A stretch of DNA of 64,000 nucleotides from Heliopora coerulea (Eukaryota > Cnidaria > Anthozoa > Scleralcyonacea > Helioporidae), in contig JASJOG010000035.1 in the NCBI GenBank assembly GCA_030142905.1, positions 992,001 to 1,056,000 on the forward strand, written 5' to 3'. Below the pieces are notes generated by a model, which searched no databases, was not told where the DNA came from, and saw only the letters and a program-made list of their open reading frames with translations. Made by a program: the position numbers and the translations under genes. Positions 11,969 to 25,567 of the stretch are shown here, one piece after another; position 1 is the stretch's first letter, and each line of letters begins with the position of its first letter.

Positions 11969-14900
11969 GTTAAGTCGGTCAACAATGGTCATCAACGACT
12001 GGAGTCGGTCTTTCTGTTTCTGAAGTTCTGTTTCGAGTGTCTCGGGAGTTTTGCACAAAGGTGTATAACGACCTTCCTTCAGAGATGTGAAGTGTTTCAT
12101 TTTCTTTTGAGCAGCCACAATGTCAGCCAGGTTCTACAAACGAACGGCAGCATATTAACATCTTAATAAGGATTTTATCGAGATTAAGATTTTCGGAAGA
12201 GAATTCATCATACTACCATTTTCCAATTTATTTTGAATCAGTACTTGAGAAGGCTCCATAGCGTAGTTATTTTATAGGGGAGTAGTAATTAGGTATAGTT
12301 TGGGACGCATGGGTATATAGTGATATCGCTGAGTTGCTCTTCTGACAGGATAATCCGCCCTCGTCAATGCACAATTATTGAATTTATGGATTTTAGTGTT
12401 GGCGAATTTCCGTTACTATTTGGTAGACAAAGCAAATTGACTGCACAAAAAAATCTAATAGTTTGACGTGTTAAATGACCTCCTTTATGAAGAAATTAGG
12501 CAGAACAAGTGATTATGTGAGTCGAATCAAACGTCTTGTAAAATATCCGAGGACTAAAGTGGTTAAAACCTACCCGCTGACGCTCGTCTGTCAGTCTATC
12601 AATCGTCAGATCAGCTTCATCAATAGCAGTTTGTAACTGATGAACTCTACTTTGCTTCTCTTCCATCTGCACGCTCACAACTTTCTGATCTTCCTTCAGG
12701 GAGCGAATATCTAAGAAATGAAGAGAATTACATGTATAAAGGTGTCTTTCACTTAATTCTGGGTCCCCGCAGTTGTTAAAAAAACCGTTCTTTACAACTG
12801 AACCCTTGCCTGCATACGGTTGTTTTACAAAAACAAATTACAACAATAGAGCAAATGAAAGAACGAAAAAAACAAGAGAACAAAGAACAAAGCGAGAAAA
12901 GATTCATGGACCACAGCCATGTTCAGATGTCGTGCAACTAAACGTATAAATCAACATAACTCAAAGTCCATCGATGGCCTGGTAGTTCTTTGTTCGACGT
13001 CTTTGTCCACTTTTATGCAAAACCATCACGTACAACATAAAAAACATCAAGAATAATCAAGCAACCAAGCCATACAAATGTTTAGATAGAACCTCTAAAC
13101 CGTGCCGTTTGAATGTTATTTGCCATAAAACAAAAGGTTTCTGCATGGTGTGGTCTATCCAACACAGGTCGCGGCCTCTTTATCTTTCTGTGAGAGCCGC
13201 TTTTGGGTTAGCCGAATTTCCAGGCCAAGCTAACTTAAGGCCCGTTTAAACGTGTGATTTTGTGCATTGCGATTGTCATCCTGGTGCATGGAATGAACCC
13301 ACGACAGTCTATGCAGCAAGATATCCGTTTTTGATTCGCACCAGCTCGTCCTCGGTGCTCTTGTCAGTTTAACACATACTCCAAGATGTCAATCGCGAGG
13401 AACAAAATCGTGAATGTAAACGGGAATTTAGGTTCAATTCCATTCTATCTCATCAGTCTAACTTAGAGACATTTCTGGTGCTGTTTGAAGCAGATTCTTC
13501 ATGAAAATTTCGCCAGGAAATCACCTAAGAACCCAGCATAGTGGTAGCTACATTACCTTCGTCGAAGGCATTTGCGTCGTTATTCGTCTGTCTGATCTTC
13601 TTCTTCAATTCCACCAGCTTTCTCTGAAAAGCTATCTTCGTGTTGACATTTTTTCCTGTTTTGGCCTGCGCGTCTCCCCTGGAAGCAACAGTTCATAGAA
13701 AACACGGGTCATTTAGGTATGTACATAACGCATGTCAGGAATAGCGTGGCTTGCAAAGAGACTCTTACGAAAATTTCACGTCATTCCACATATGAAAAAC
13801 ATATGGAATTGGAACATTTTCACATATGAAATTTTCATTTCACATATGAAATCGAACATTTCACACATGAAATACCTAATTCACATGCGAAATGAACTGG
13901 TTCTAAATTTCACATGTGAAATGCTGGTTTTCGATAAATGCATTTCGAATCTCGCCCAAGTCAACTCAGTTTTCCGAGATAACTTTTTCAGGGTAGGTTA
14001 ATCATGAAATTTTCTCTTAAAGTATTTAATACCTTGTTATGATGTATTCTCTTCTTGTGACGGACTTTTCCATATCTTGGATCATTTTTTCCTGTTTCCT
14101 CATCAACTGTGAATAACGCACCTGAAAAAAGCCATCGAACTCTTTACATCTTGGCATTATGAAGACCGTCCACATTTCATCAAAATAGTTGTATTCAATG
14201 CATTTACCAGGACACCCTCATCCAAACTGTTTTGAAATCAAAGAGCGAAGCTCACTTAAACCGGTATCATTCCCTTAAGCAGTGGCGTACCGTGCAGGGT
14301 GTGTAGGGTGTGTGACCCCCCCCCTCCACATTTTGGTGAACTGGTCGGTAAAACGCTAATCTGCCGGTAAAGCACGACTTGCGTCGGTAAAGACCGTAGG
14401 TATAACCAGAAATTAGGAAAATCGTGTAACTTAAACCTGTCGTCGGATAACCTGTTCGTGCTTTCTGATGATTTTAAAAATTCACAGTTCGGAAAATGGA
14501 CTTTATTGAAAATTGAAACTATTCTAGATATTACCGGGCTGAAAAAAAGTTAAATTTAGTTGGCAACTAAGCCATTTAATTGGGCTGAGAGCTGAGACTG
14601 AAAAACTGAAAATGAACAGGACGCAAATTAGACTGGTTGCCCTTTAATAAGTTAGTAATATCCGATTTCTCGAACTTCGTCTCGATGAATATGTCTCGGT
14701 CTGAGGAATTACGATTCTTTGTCTTTCATTACAGTAGCATTTTTAATAAAAAAACAAGCGCAAAATGACGATTAATTTACCGAGCATTTTTCACAGAAAT
14801 TATTGTCTGGGATCGCTAGAAATGGTGTTTCAAGACACCAAGATTTCAAAATTTTCAAAAAATCAAATACAAAAAATCGGCAACGACTACTGCAACAACA

Positions 14901-17900
14901 AGAACAGGAACAAAAGCAACAACAGCAACAACAACAACAATAGCAACAACAATAGCAACAACAACAAAAGCAAAGGCAACAACAACAAAAGCAACAACAG
15001 CAACAGCAACAACAATAGCAACAACAGCAACAACAACAGAAACAACAACAAAAGCAAAGGCAACAACAACAACAACAAAAGCAACAACAACGACAACGTG
15101 TTGTGGTCAAGTTAAGATTTTGTTTCACATTTTAAATGTTTTCCTATCTCTGAATTACAGTACCTCCATTCTATGAATTTCCGCCTTCATTGCCTTAATC
15201 TCTCCATGACCATAATCGCTGTTTACAGTGGCTCTCGCTTCCCGAGCTAACTGAGTCTTCTTCTCCCATAACATGATTTGCCTCCTAATGACCACACAAT
15301 ATCATGGAAAATTAGTAGCACATACGAACTGATGTTTAAATGAGCTAGAAGTTTCCGTTCAGCTGACTGGATTAGCTCGATAAGAATGAACCAAGACAAT
15401 TAACTCACTCTGCCTCAACTAAGCTGTTCAACAGACGTTCCTTCTCTTCTTTTAAACTGTCGATTTTACTCTGCATTTCCACAGACTCTTTCTCGGATTC
15501 CTGCGTAAGAAGAAGGGACGGATGGTGACAAACATAATGCACATGTAAAAATCCGTAATACGTGCCAAGACAGATAAACTTTCGCAAAAGATCTCCTGGA
15601 AGTTAATGTCCGTGCACTCACTCTAATTGAGTTTAAGTGATTCAGTACAGAAAGCCCTATTAAACAGGTGGTTGCATGCATCCATATTGCTGCATCAGGA
15701 TGTCATCGCAGGTTTATTTCCAGTTGTAGTGCTAAGTCTGGGACAGGTTGTTTGGACCCAGTAACAACCTTTATGACTGAAGTCGAATTTGTTAGACGTT
15801 ATCCAATGATCTGTTGTTCTGCGCTAGTACAACAAGATTGTTGCAGTTTGTTTCAACAAACTGCTAAGGCTCTACAAAGGGAAAAACTAACAAAATTTAT
15901 ATATAAATTTCAGAATCATCCTCAGAGATGTATGAACAGAAATTTTTTCACGATAATCTGATACTACCAAAGTCAACTGAAAAATGTTGACTCAAGCGGG
16001 ATTTGAACTCGCATCTTTGGGATACCGGTCCGCCGCTCTACCTGTTGAGTTATTGAGTCCACAGGGATGGGAGGCGAGTTTTATCTAACTTAAGTGCACG
16101 AGATATTCTCGCGAGCACTTAACACTTATCCATGAGAGGATGAGCAGCGTTTCAATTCTATTTCAGAATCATCCTCAGAGATACATGAACAGAAATTTTT
16201 TCACGATAATCTTATTCATAATAAGATTATATTATTTTTTCATGATAATCTTATTACAATAAGATTGACGATAACCAGTTTGCATTTACTTGGTGAAATA
16301 ACGCTATTGTCAGAGCCTGTAGTCAACAGACTTGCGGCAATACAGCTTTCGGCGGTGTCGCTCTACTTGACAAAGATACATCGAAAACGTTAACTCATGA
16401 TAAAGAGAAAATAAAAATCTCTCAATATCGCCCTAAACGGACCTCCTCTCAGGAATATGTTACTACTCTAATCTTTATAAACAGCTGTAGGACGTTTCCG
16501 CTATTTTTCAAGAATAGTCTTCAGTTCAATGAGGAATGAACCATTTGGACGAACCACCCGCCAAACTGTAAATTCATATCCAATCTAATAAATTTAAACC
16601 TTAATTTGTGGCTCGTCTAACACCTACCTTCAATGTTCGAATAAACTCATCCTCCACGAGTATGTTGTTTTGTTCCAGGTTAATTTTCATTCCTTTTTCC
16701 TTGGTGATAAGAGTATTCAATTTGGTCATCTCGTTTTGCATGTTTCTAATGCTACGGTCGATGTCCTTCATTTCATTAAGATGGTGCTGAATGTCGCCTG
16801 AAGAGCAAAACATAACGCATGTACATAAGGACTAGTAATGGTCACAAACAGCTTTGGGGTCTTGTTCAGAGGATATAGGATATTCTTTAGGTTCAACTGA
16901 GAGAAAGGAAGTATAAATTCGGAGAAAATGGGAAACAGTAAGCTGTGAGAACAGTTTTCCAATGTTTTTGAAACAACTTTTCCCAATTTGTAATGTAATA
17001 TTACTGTACGTTCACAAACCTTCCGTTCTCAGTTTCTTCTGCAAAAGTATTGTGTATTGTTTCTTGAGCGACTTCACCTCCTCCGACTGTTGTCCAACTC
17101 GTTGCACTGTCTTCACGAGCTCGCTTTGATTTCGAAGCCAGAACTGCTGAAGTTCGATGGTTTCGTTATTTCTTGCTTCAATCTGTTTCTGCAATGTGCT
17201 GATCTGCAGTTCTAACGGACCGAGAGCTTGCCCCTGGAAAACACGAGGGGGGGAAACAAGACTTATCAAAGTTGTAAACCATGAAACATCGCTTCTGTTT
17301 ACATACTGGAAATAATTTTGGCCGACAAATCGTCATGCTCTTTCAGGCAAACTGCCCGACAAAACAAGTATTTTACAATAGTGGAGTGTTTCACGACATC
17401 ACATCCCCAGGCGGTAATGACTCGACCTGTACGTTCAACGTGCTTACTCCTATCCCCTTTATTTCTTTTTGATAATCGGCATAGTGGGCGCAAGCCTCCC
17501 CCTACTGATGATACTCATCCTCCTGTTCAGCCAGTTGTACATCGCACCAATGACCCGGAAGCAGGGGGGCCATAACCGGTTGCGGTAAGCATAGTTTCTT
17601 CACTCCCCTAGAATAATTCGATAGCCAGGAATTGTGTTTGATAACCTGGTAATAGTATTGCCTCACTTGTTGAAACTACTTACTCCATCCTTATTTTTAA
17701 GTTGTTCAATCTTCTTATTGTACTGGTCAATTTTACTTTGCTTTCTCTCAATGACGGCGTTCTTCTTCACGATTTCGTTCTGTATTTTTCCCGCCGTGTC
17801 ATTCTTTTGCCGAATCTCCACGTTCAGCTGTTTCAGGATTTCTTCGAGATTTCTCACGCGTGTTGTGACGTTGCTGATCTCCATGATGTCACGTGAGATC

Positions 17901-20900
17901 TCGTTTTCCACCTGAGCCAGTTGGTTATCCTAAATGAAGAAAAATGAAAACACGATAACCAAAAAACCAACCAAAGTTTCCCAGACATTCTAACCTGGCT
18001 AGCTTCGCCTGAGAACAAAATGTCCATGTGGCGTCATGGCGACGGCAAACTGCAGATGCAGCAACAAATACTTGCTTTTAGTCCTAACATATAATATAAA
18101 AATGGACTGTTTTGTAGGCAGTGTTGAACGAAGTTTCAAGAGCCAAATAAGTCAAGGAACTGCCGAAAAAGAAGAGAGGTACGGACGTTTTGAGCGAAGG
18201 CTCTTCATCGGAGTGAAGCGTGTAATGACCATTTCTGTAGCTGGAAATAAAAATCATGCAAGAAGTTCAGCGGTTGGTAACTGCCGTGACTGACCGCAAA
18301 GTAATTTAACGTTTCGAGCAAAGGCGCTTCGTCAGAGAGCGAGATAACAGCTAAGTGAAACTGATTTAAAACTAACGTTTCACTCTCTGAGAAAGGGCCT
18401 TTGCTCGATAGGTCAGATTTCTTCGCGATCATTCAAGGCAGTTACCAACCTCTGAACTTGTTACGTTATTTAGCACTGCCTTACGCGCAGGATCCTAATT
18501 TTACAATAAAAATCAGGGCCTACCCTGATGAATCATTTCTTCACCACAGAGTAATAAATCTCGATAAACTGTTGAGAACAAACTCATTCAGGTATCGGCA
18601 AACTTTACGAACGGAATCTTCTCCAAGATACTCCTATTGCTGACAAAAACAGTCTCCTACATTGTAACTTACCAACTCAGTTCCCCGTTTTCTTATCTTG
18701 TCTGTCACCTTCTTGCTATACTGAGCAGCTTTATCCATGGTCATCTGTGTTCTTAGTTTGTCCACGATGTTCTCCTCCAGTCGAACTTTCTCCAAGTACT
18801 CTCGCTCAGTCTGCTTTCTCAGAGCTGTTAACTCACTCTCACGTAAAGTAATGTCCTGAGCAAAGTGAACGGTAATATATTAAAATAAAATACGTTACGC
18901 GTGTGCATTAAAGCTACTAAAGCATAACTAGGATTTGAATGCTGGCCTCACAGTGACATCAGGTGAAGACGTCACAATTTTACTGATGCTAGTCCTTTCC
19001 CAAAGTCTAATTCTAACCCCTAATCCCCTCTCTAACCCTAATCCTAACTTTAAGTCAATTTTAATTTAAATTTTCGCTTCAGACTTTTAACGAAGCGTCA
19101 GTCTGAGGCCAGCGAAATAACTTTTTCCACACGTGTTCATCCATGGCCACTCATATATCAGGTATACCGCAATCCAGACCTTAGTTGATAACCGGCTGGA
19201 TTATTGTTCAAACGTTTGTAGACGAGATCGTCTTGTGCATCCGCCATAGGAGTGACAGATTGTATAAGACTAGCTTACTAAAGATTGTGGACTAGTTGAT
19301 AGTTTTGGTAGGTTAGTAAGGTGATGAACAATGGAGGAACACTATCTGTATCTTGTAAAGTCTATCAGTATAGTTGCGACAGAATTGAACTTCGTACAAG
19401 AGAAAATACTATGGGTTAAATAACCTTGTTGCTCCCTTGTGGCAGAAACTCGTCTCGGAGACAATGTTGTCATCAGTTGAATAACCTTGTAGTTTGGTTC
19501 AGAGTGGTTCATACGTAAGTACTACCGAAGGATGGTTGAAACAATGAAAAGTTTATCAATGTGAAACTCACGGTTCCGGCTCTATTTAGTGCTTGTTCTG
19601 TCTCGTGAAGCATACGGCTGTATTTGCTGTACTCCGTCTTCAGTATCTCCTGTTTGTTTAAACTGACGCTGATCAGTTTCTTAACCATTGATATGTCTGC
19701 CTCGATTCTGTGCTGCACCAGGGTCAGTTGTTCGTTTGTTCCTTGTGCTTTGGAGATGGACTTTCGGTAGCCATCTAGTTCGGTTTCGATTGTTTTGATT
19801 CTTTGCTGTTGAAGACTGTTTTAGAGTTAGAAAAAGGCAAAAGCATTAAACATCGCATCATTGCCAACAAAGTAGGACTGTATATGCAATGTCAAGCACT
19901 ACTAAGCACGTCAACGAGTCGATACATCAAATTCCGTGTAATCTTTGAGAGAATTCATTATACCTAAGATATAATATAGTTTTGTATTGTAGTTGTGAAT
20001 AGACTTCATTGTAATTAGGCCTGAAAAGCCTTAAAGGGAGGATCTAAATAAAACGTATTTCATTACTTATTTCTAATTAGTTAAAGGTTTTTCTGTCAAG
20101 TTTCTTTCAATGCTTAACACGAAATAAATGAAAGAGAAACGATTTAATTTTGTCACCAGAAACCAATTAATACCTACAGTTGGTAGACGAGATATCACTA
20201 ACCTTAAAGCTTGTTGCATCGCGGCAAAGGCTTCGTCGCGCCTACTCATTCCGATTAAACTGCTTTGCCATTGTTGATACAACTGCTTTTTCTCCAGTTC
20301 TATCGCCTACATGAAGAGACGGAAAGGAGGAGATAACTCACGAAATCTAGTTTCAAAATCATTCACAAAATAACTCCAATTAAAAGTCTAATGGCAACAA
20401 AATCTTACCAAAATTAGCCCATTAAGGGGCAAGGGCACACATTGTAACTTTGCTCTGGCTAACGCTAGAAAATTTTAGGCGTCAAGGAGATGAGCCTTGT
20501 CCCTTAACGAGTTAACAAAAAAACGATATCACAAGTCGGGCGAATGCGGACATCAGTTTTAAGGCTGCTTTCCGTACAACTGTAGTTGCTACTAAAGAGC
20601 CGGTAATCTCTATGATGCATCTGTCGTACCCAGGCGCTGGTGTAAGAATTTCCATTTGACTGCAGCATCGTTGATCGATTGTGGTTGACACAATCCCATA
20701 CACAGCATATCCAAAGCATTGACTAACATACGGCCTGAGATATTTCGCAATTTTTTTTGGACATATACAACATTCCATTGATAAAATTATTACTAGACGG
20801 CTTTAGTTTTGTGATTCTACGATGAACAAAGTGCCCACGGCATGTCAACTGCATTTTGCGTGCATGCGTGTACTTTAATTCAGTGTTTCTTTCGCTGACA

Positions 20901-23900
20901 GTTCCAAGTCACTGCTGGATGAGTGCAACTGTATTCAACTCCCTCGTCCCCAGAGTGGCGCCGAATACCGCAGACATTTCAAGCAGGTGTTTCCATTGAA
21001 CGTGTTTGATTCGGATATTCCTCAGACAATATCCCAGCAGTGCTGCCTCCACTTTCACCGATGTTTCGATTAGAATGGAAACCGGCGTTTCGGTCGGCGT
21101 TTTGAGACTCTAGTTCCTTTCTCTTCTCTTGGATCACTGCCAATCCGAAACTGGAATTCCAGAGTTCAATTACGCGATGGTTATGTATATGAAGTTTGTG
21201 AACAGTTCAACGAAAAATCTCACGAAATATAACCTTCGGGAAAGCCGACTTACAGTACAGGTGAAGTTGTATCCACATACCTCAATTTCCATTGTAGCTT
21301 CAGCGAGAGTTCTTTGTGCAGATTTGGTTTCTTCCTCCTGAGCGATACACTGAGCTTCGTACATGGCAATTTCTTCGTGCAAGCGGTCAACCTTCTGGGT
21401 CAGACGATCAACTAAGAAGTCCTAAAGGTGAAATTTAATTACTTCATTTATTTATTATGTGGTGATACAATTGTGGTAGCTTGGTGTTGACATACATCAG
21501 GACACACGTCCCTATGCCATTCACTTATTTGCTGGCCAGCCCAATTGGCAATATTTAACAGTTATTCGCCGAGGGCTCAGTGACTATAATTGAATAACAT
21601 TCACTGAGCCTGAGGCGAGAGTAGAGAACGAATTAGAGTAGAGAATCTCTGACAGAGAGTAGTGAACGAATTGTTTTAACAATTCCTCGGTAACATTTGC
21701 AAAGGTAGCCGCCAGTCTTGGGTAAATGCCTTCGCTGTTATATTGACATGGAGGTAATTTTCGAGAAATATGATGTAATTTTTGGCCAATCATTACGCGA
21801 GATTTTCCATAATCACCAGTGTAATTACACTACTATGCAATATCAGATTGACGTTATCGACGTTTATATTGCAGATCAAAGTCTTCCCTTTATCCCACAA
21901 CACTGAGGTCGTTTGTTGGAGCAGCAAACACTAAGTACAAAAAAAGTCATTTTCCTGAAGCTTACTGCAATCAGTTGATTATCTCTGTAGCTAATGATCA
22001 GAGAAACCGACCTGTTTCTTTTTCTCCTGTTCAGCAACGGCAACCTCACCGCGCGCCTTGTCTGCAGCACGCTTCATGACAGCGATATCAGAACGAACAT
22101 CTTCCTTGGCCTCCATCATGTACAGCACGCGGGAAGCTAAATTCTCCACCTCGACACGCAACTCTTGGGCTGCAAACAGATTTGTAGCATGTTTAACATT
22201 CATCTTGTTCCAATTGTAAGTACGTCCATTATCAGAGCTACGGTGAGCCGGTTTCAGGGGTATAGTTCACCCATTTTGATTGGGGAGTGTTCAGCTTAAT
22301 TTGTCTGAACATTGTATTCTTTCAAAAATTACCCAAATTTCATTTGAACCGCATTCAGGCAACGTATGATGTACCGTCGCTTCCTCAGCACCAATACGCA
22401 CATTAAATATAAACCAGTAACCAAAAGGGATTTTGACCTACTTTACCTTAACAAATTTTACCTGAATTACTGTCTACTTTTTGTTAATTTTCTACTTTTT
22501 TGCAAACTTTGGGAGGGTGTCACCCCCCCCCCCCACACACACACACTCCTCCATAAACTATGCCATTGGCTGGTTTAACAGTTAAACATATTCATCTCCA
22601 GTCTGGAACCATAACCAACTGTGCATTCTGATTGGCTAACAAGATGTGCAACTTTTTTTTTTACACAACTGACTGCACAAGCCAAACAGATCCTAAAATT
22701 CTGAAATCTTCAGAAATGGCAAAGATATGAAAAAAGTATGTGCATGTTGCTGCGTGCATGTGGATGTGAACACATGTACCATAAGTACAGGAATTCCTGG
22801 TCCTTCATTTGTGAGAGGTGACTCATTATAGACTTTTGTCCAGTGAATTTTAACTGAATGATATTCTCTTCACTTCTTCAACCAGGAAAAATAAATATGA
22901 ACTGATATTAAATAAGGAAATCAAAATCAAATAATATTAAGTCAAAATCAATTGATCAGTCAAAAAATAAACTTTACAATGACAGCTAGAAGGGACCCAT
23001 GGTTGTCACAAAATTAGGATGCTCTACAGTAGCTCTCTATACTAACATCTTGCAAACTTCACATCATTTTCAATCAAATCAAGTCAAAATGAAACCTAGC
23101 TAAAAAAAAAACAAAACAAAACAAACAGTCCATACATGCTTGTAATAATTTAACATTTCAATTACCTTTTTTTCTTTGTTCAGCAAGAATATTTGTTTTT
23201 TTCTGATGAAGTTCTTTAATGCTATTCATTTTCTCTTCAGCCTTTTCCCTCACGTTGTGTCTTTCATTGAATGTATCGTGTTGTTTCTCAAGCAGCATTT
23301 GAAGTCTTGCAAGCTCTTGTTGTGAGCTGTACAAATTAACACCAAGTTCCTCACGATTTTTCTTGCTCCTGTTTAACTCTTCAAGCTGGGAGAGAAAACA
23401 GCATCACTCAAGAGGGAGCCAATTAATAGGAAAATTACAAGTGAAATCTTTGTGGCAATATAGAATAGGAACAGATGGACTCAAACATATGATGCAGAGG
23501 TTACAATTTTGATAATAATTTTTGTTTTCAAAATCTTGCTCTTTTACATCCTTGTCACATAGTGGTGCAGAGGGGGGCTGACACCCCCCTCCTCAAGTAA
23601 AGGGGGACTCAGCCCCCCTTCTTTTTTGAAGCAATTGCCCCATTATAAAGGAAAATTATTAACAAATTAGGCTATATATAAAATGTATATCATGTATTTG
23701 TCAAACTTATAGCCATTCTATAACATGAATAGCTTCTCCCATATGTGGTAATATGAACATCGCAAACAGTTCGGTGTTCTTTCATGGTTTATTTTAACCA
23801 AAGTATTATTCTTATAATTTGAATGGTATATTTGTCATAGCCTTATGAGTTATAATATCACTCAAGCCTGGAATCTTTGACCCTTGGTTTTTTATTCCTG

Positions 23901-25447
23901 AGTCCGGAGAGCCCCTCTTATGAATTTAGTTCCACACCACTGTTGTCACACCATTGCTGGGGCATTAGTCCTGCTGATTATCTAAATTGATCTTTCTAAC
24001 CAAAGTCCCCAGATAGCATTCTTATCCCTAAATTAATTAATCCTTTCCAGTCCAAGGTGTCTCCCTTTGATGAGTAAGATTGTCTCACATTCAGCAGAGT
24101 AAAATTAAAAAGTTGGACACAGACTAAAACGAATTATGGTAAGTCTCCCATGAACTATTCCAATGTTTATTAAAAATGGTTTTTTGTCTTCACTTGTGAC
24201 CATCAATCAGTTATTCTGAAATACATGTAGTAGTTTATTATAACTCCAGTTAAACTGTTAAACTGCCACCCTAATTTTTATCTAAACTTGCTTCTCTGAT
24301 TGTTCAACAGAAATATTAAAGTCAACAAATCAAATGGTAGGTTTGTATATTATAGTAAAACACAATGTTGATTTCAGTATGTACCTGGTTTAGTGACCGC
24401 TATTTCAAATGTTATTTTGAGAAAATATCTTCACTAATGCATTTTCACTCTTAATTTCAAACAGTCACCCCCAGTCTGTTTATGCCCCCAGTGGGTTATT
24501 CCATCATTGAAAACCACTGATCTGAACCACATACAAAGTCCACACTGATTATCTGAAGCTGATGGCTGTATGAAAGTTGAAAAGAAAAACACATCATGCT
24601 CTTTCATAGCTTACTCTAAAATCTGGACAGATGTGCTGGCCCTGCACATTTTTTTTTCACTTTCATTACTACAACATACACAATATTATTGACGCATAAT
24701 GGGAAAAACCTACCACTTCTCTCTCCTCCAATTCTAACTTCTCTTTCTGTTTAAGTAACTGATTTCTGTATGCAGCTTGGAACCTGACCATCAGTGGCTA
24801 CAGAAATTGAAAAAAAAAAAAACCAAAAAAACAACGTGAAAACAAACCATGTTCTGCATTATTAAACAATGATGAGACGATAATTCGTCAAGTTCAGCGT
24901 TAACATGTCGACTCACTTCCACGGATTTAGTACAAAAAGGTGGATTATGAAGAAATGCTGCCATAAAAATAAGACTTTATAAAAAAATTATAGTTTTTAT
25001 TGTTCTCTAACGTACGTGGTCAGGGTCCAGGACAACCAAATCATTTTCACCGTCAGAGTCTTCATCAGAACCTGCCAAGTCTTCGTCGTTTTCAGCGTCA
25101 ACATTTATACCAAAGTCGACCTCCTCCTCGTCCTCATCCTCTCCGACCTCATACTCTTCGCTGTGTTCAGGTAAAGTTTGTCCTTCTGTGGGTTCGTTCT
25201 CATCCATGCTAACCCCAACAGCAGCGGAGTTCAACGTTGTACCTTCTCCAAAGTCGGAAACGGTTCCTTCGTCACTCAGCCGAAATTCTCTCAGTGCTTT
25301 TGTAGTAAGGTGAGATACTGCAGCAGGAATTGACTTTTTAGACTTCAAAGATCCGCCAGATTTTCCTGATACCGGCCTATCCATTTTATCTTTCGGAAGA
25401 CTGTCATTTGAACCCGGAGGAAACTCTTCTTCGTTTCTGTCCGCCAT
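11891..25447 (-). CDS. CCDC40: coiled-coil domain-containing protein 40 (axonemal ruler)
   Basis: Seventeen phase-consistent exons give 999 aa: 25447-25016, 24797-24714, 23385-23166, 22169-22012, 21421-21281, 20306-20203, 19815-19572, 18855-18673, 17929-17684, 17233-17020, 16797-16628, 15500-15409, 15284-15164, 14121-14033, 13678-13557, 12710-12574 and 12133-11891. Exon 1 is a Ser/Asp/Glu-rich N-terminus ending LVVLDPDH; the rest is almost entirely coiled coil. Family hallmarks include [19 protein letters not shown] [16 protein letters not shown]-like [58 protein letters not shown] and [10 protein letters not shown]. Known role: with CCDC39 it forms the 96-nm ruler on axonemal doublets and positions inner dynein arms and the nexin-dynein regulatory complex. 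Human CCDC40 is 1142 aa; this one has a shorter acidic N-terminus. The ATG at 25447 has A at -3 and G at +4 and lies 120 bp from the divergent THOC6 start. Confidence 0.97.
13783..13925. repeat. cluster of TTTCACATRTGAAAT palindromes
   Basis: Within 140 bp of a CCDC40 intron (between the exons ending at 13678 and starting at 14033) about six copies of a near-palindromic motif occur: TTTCACATATGAAAT twice, TTTCACACATGAAAT, TTCACATGCGAAAT, TTTCACATGTGAAAT and CCACATATGAAAA. Similar motifs recur at 32820-32960 and 41290-41320. It is either a degraded foldback element or a run of palindromic sites. Confidence 0.6.
14880..15107 (+). repeat. (CAA)n microsatellite in CCDC40 intron
   Basis: Imperfect (ACA/CAA)n with interspersed AGC and AAG triplets, between the exons at 14033-14121 and 15164-15284. 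Long open frames across it on both strands (runs of Asn/Lys, Cys or Leu) are artefacts of the trinucleotide composition. Confidence 0.9.
15907..16214. repeat. 253-bp-spaced direct repeats flanking a tRNA-like SINE
   Basis: A segment of about 53 bp beginning ATTTCAGAATCATCCTCAGA is present at 15907-15959 and again at 16160-16212, with a two-base difference (GATGTATG against GATACATG). The DNA between them contains the tRNA-like element at 15989-16058. The arrangement could be a local duplication or an oversized insertion duplication, inside a CCDC40 intron. Confidence 0.7.
15989..16058 (-). repeat. tRNA-derived SINE head / tRNA pseudogene
   Basis: On the minus strand the ends form a perfect 7-bp acceptor stem (GACTCAA with TTGAGTC). 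Inside are a D-arm-like AACTCAACAGGTAGAGC (A box) and a T-arm-like GCGAGTTCAAATCCCGC (B box). The anticodon arm does not pair, so this is not a functional tRNA; a SINE head or decayed tRNA fits. It lies in a CCDC40 intron, co-oriented with the gene. Confidence 0.6.
18262..18475. repeat. foldback element, CGTTTCGAGCAAAGG family
   Basis: The left part reads AGTTCAGCGGTTGGTAACTG then TTAACGTTTCGAGCAAAGG and CTTCGTCAGAGAG. The right part carries the complements CTCTCTGAGAAAGGGCCTTT, TTGCTCGA and CAGTTACCAACCTCTGAACT. It is an imperfect inverted repeat in a CCDC40 intron. The same family occurs as a tighter foldback at 41541-41680 and as a partial copy at 40574-40660. Confidence 0.7.
20411..20516 (+). 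repeat. dispersed repeat, GATGAGTAAAATCGTC family (diverged)
   Basis: The copy starts TTAAGGGGCAAGGGCA and ends CCTTGTCCCTTAACGAGTTA, mirroring the borders of 8082-8190. The middle is diverged. It lies in a CCDC40 intron. Confidence 0.45.
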
Positions 25448-25567
25448 ATTGATAATGCCAAGCCAGGTATGTTACGTTTGTTGTCATGGATACTGATCGT
25501 TATTATCCTTCGGAACTGGCAACGTTTACTCGACCTATTACCGAAAGAGTTCCGAACAACAGCAAAC
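25448..25567. promoter_or_regulatory. bidirectional promoter region, CCDC40 / THOC6
   Basis: Only 120 bp separate the CCDC40 start codon (25447, minus) from the THOC6 start codon (25568, plus), so both promoters and both 5' leaders must lie within or overlap this segment, unless either gene has an upstream non-coding exon. No TATA box is evident. Both start codons have A at -3 and G at +4. Confidence 0.7.

Noticed and set aside
14765..15128. Open frames of more than 100 codons on both strands (poly-Asn/Lys, poly-Cys, poly-Leu)
   Set aside because: They are readings of a (CAA)n microsatellite inside a CCDC40 intron; no stops arise because of the triplet composition.
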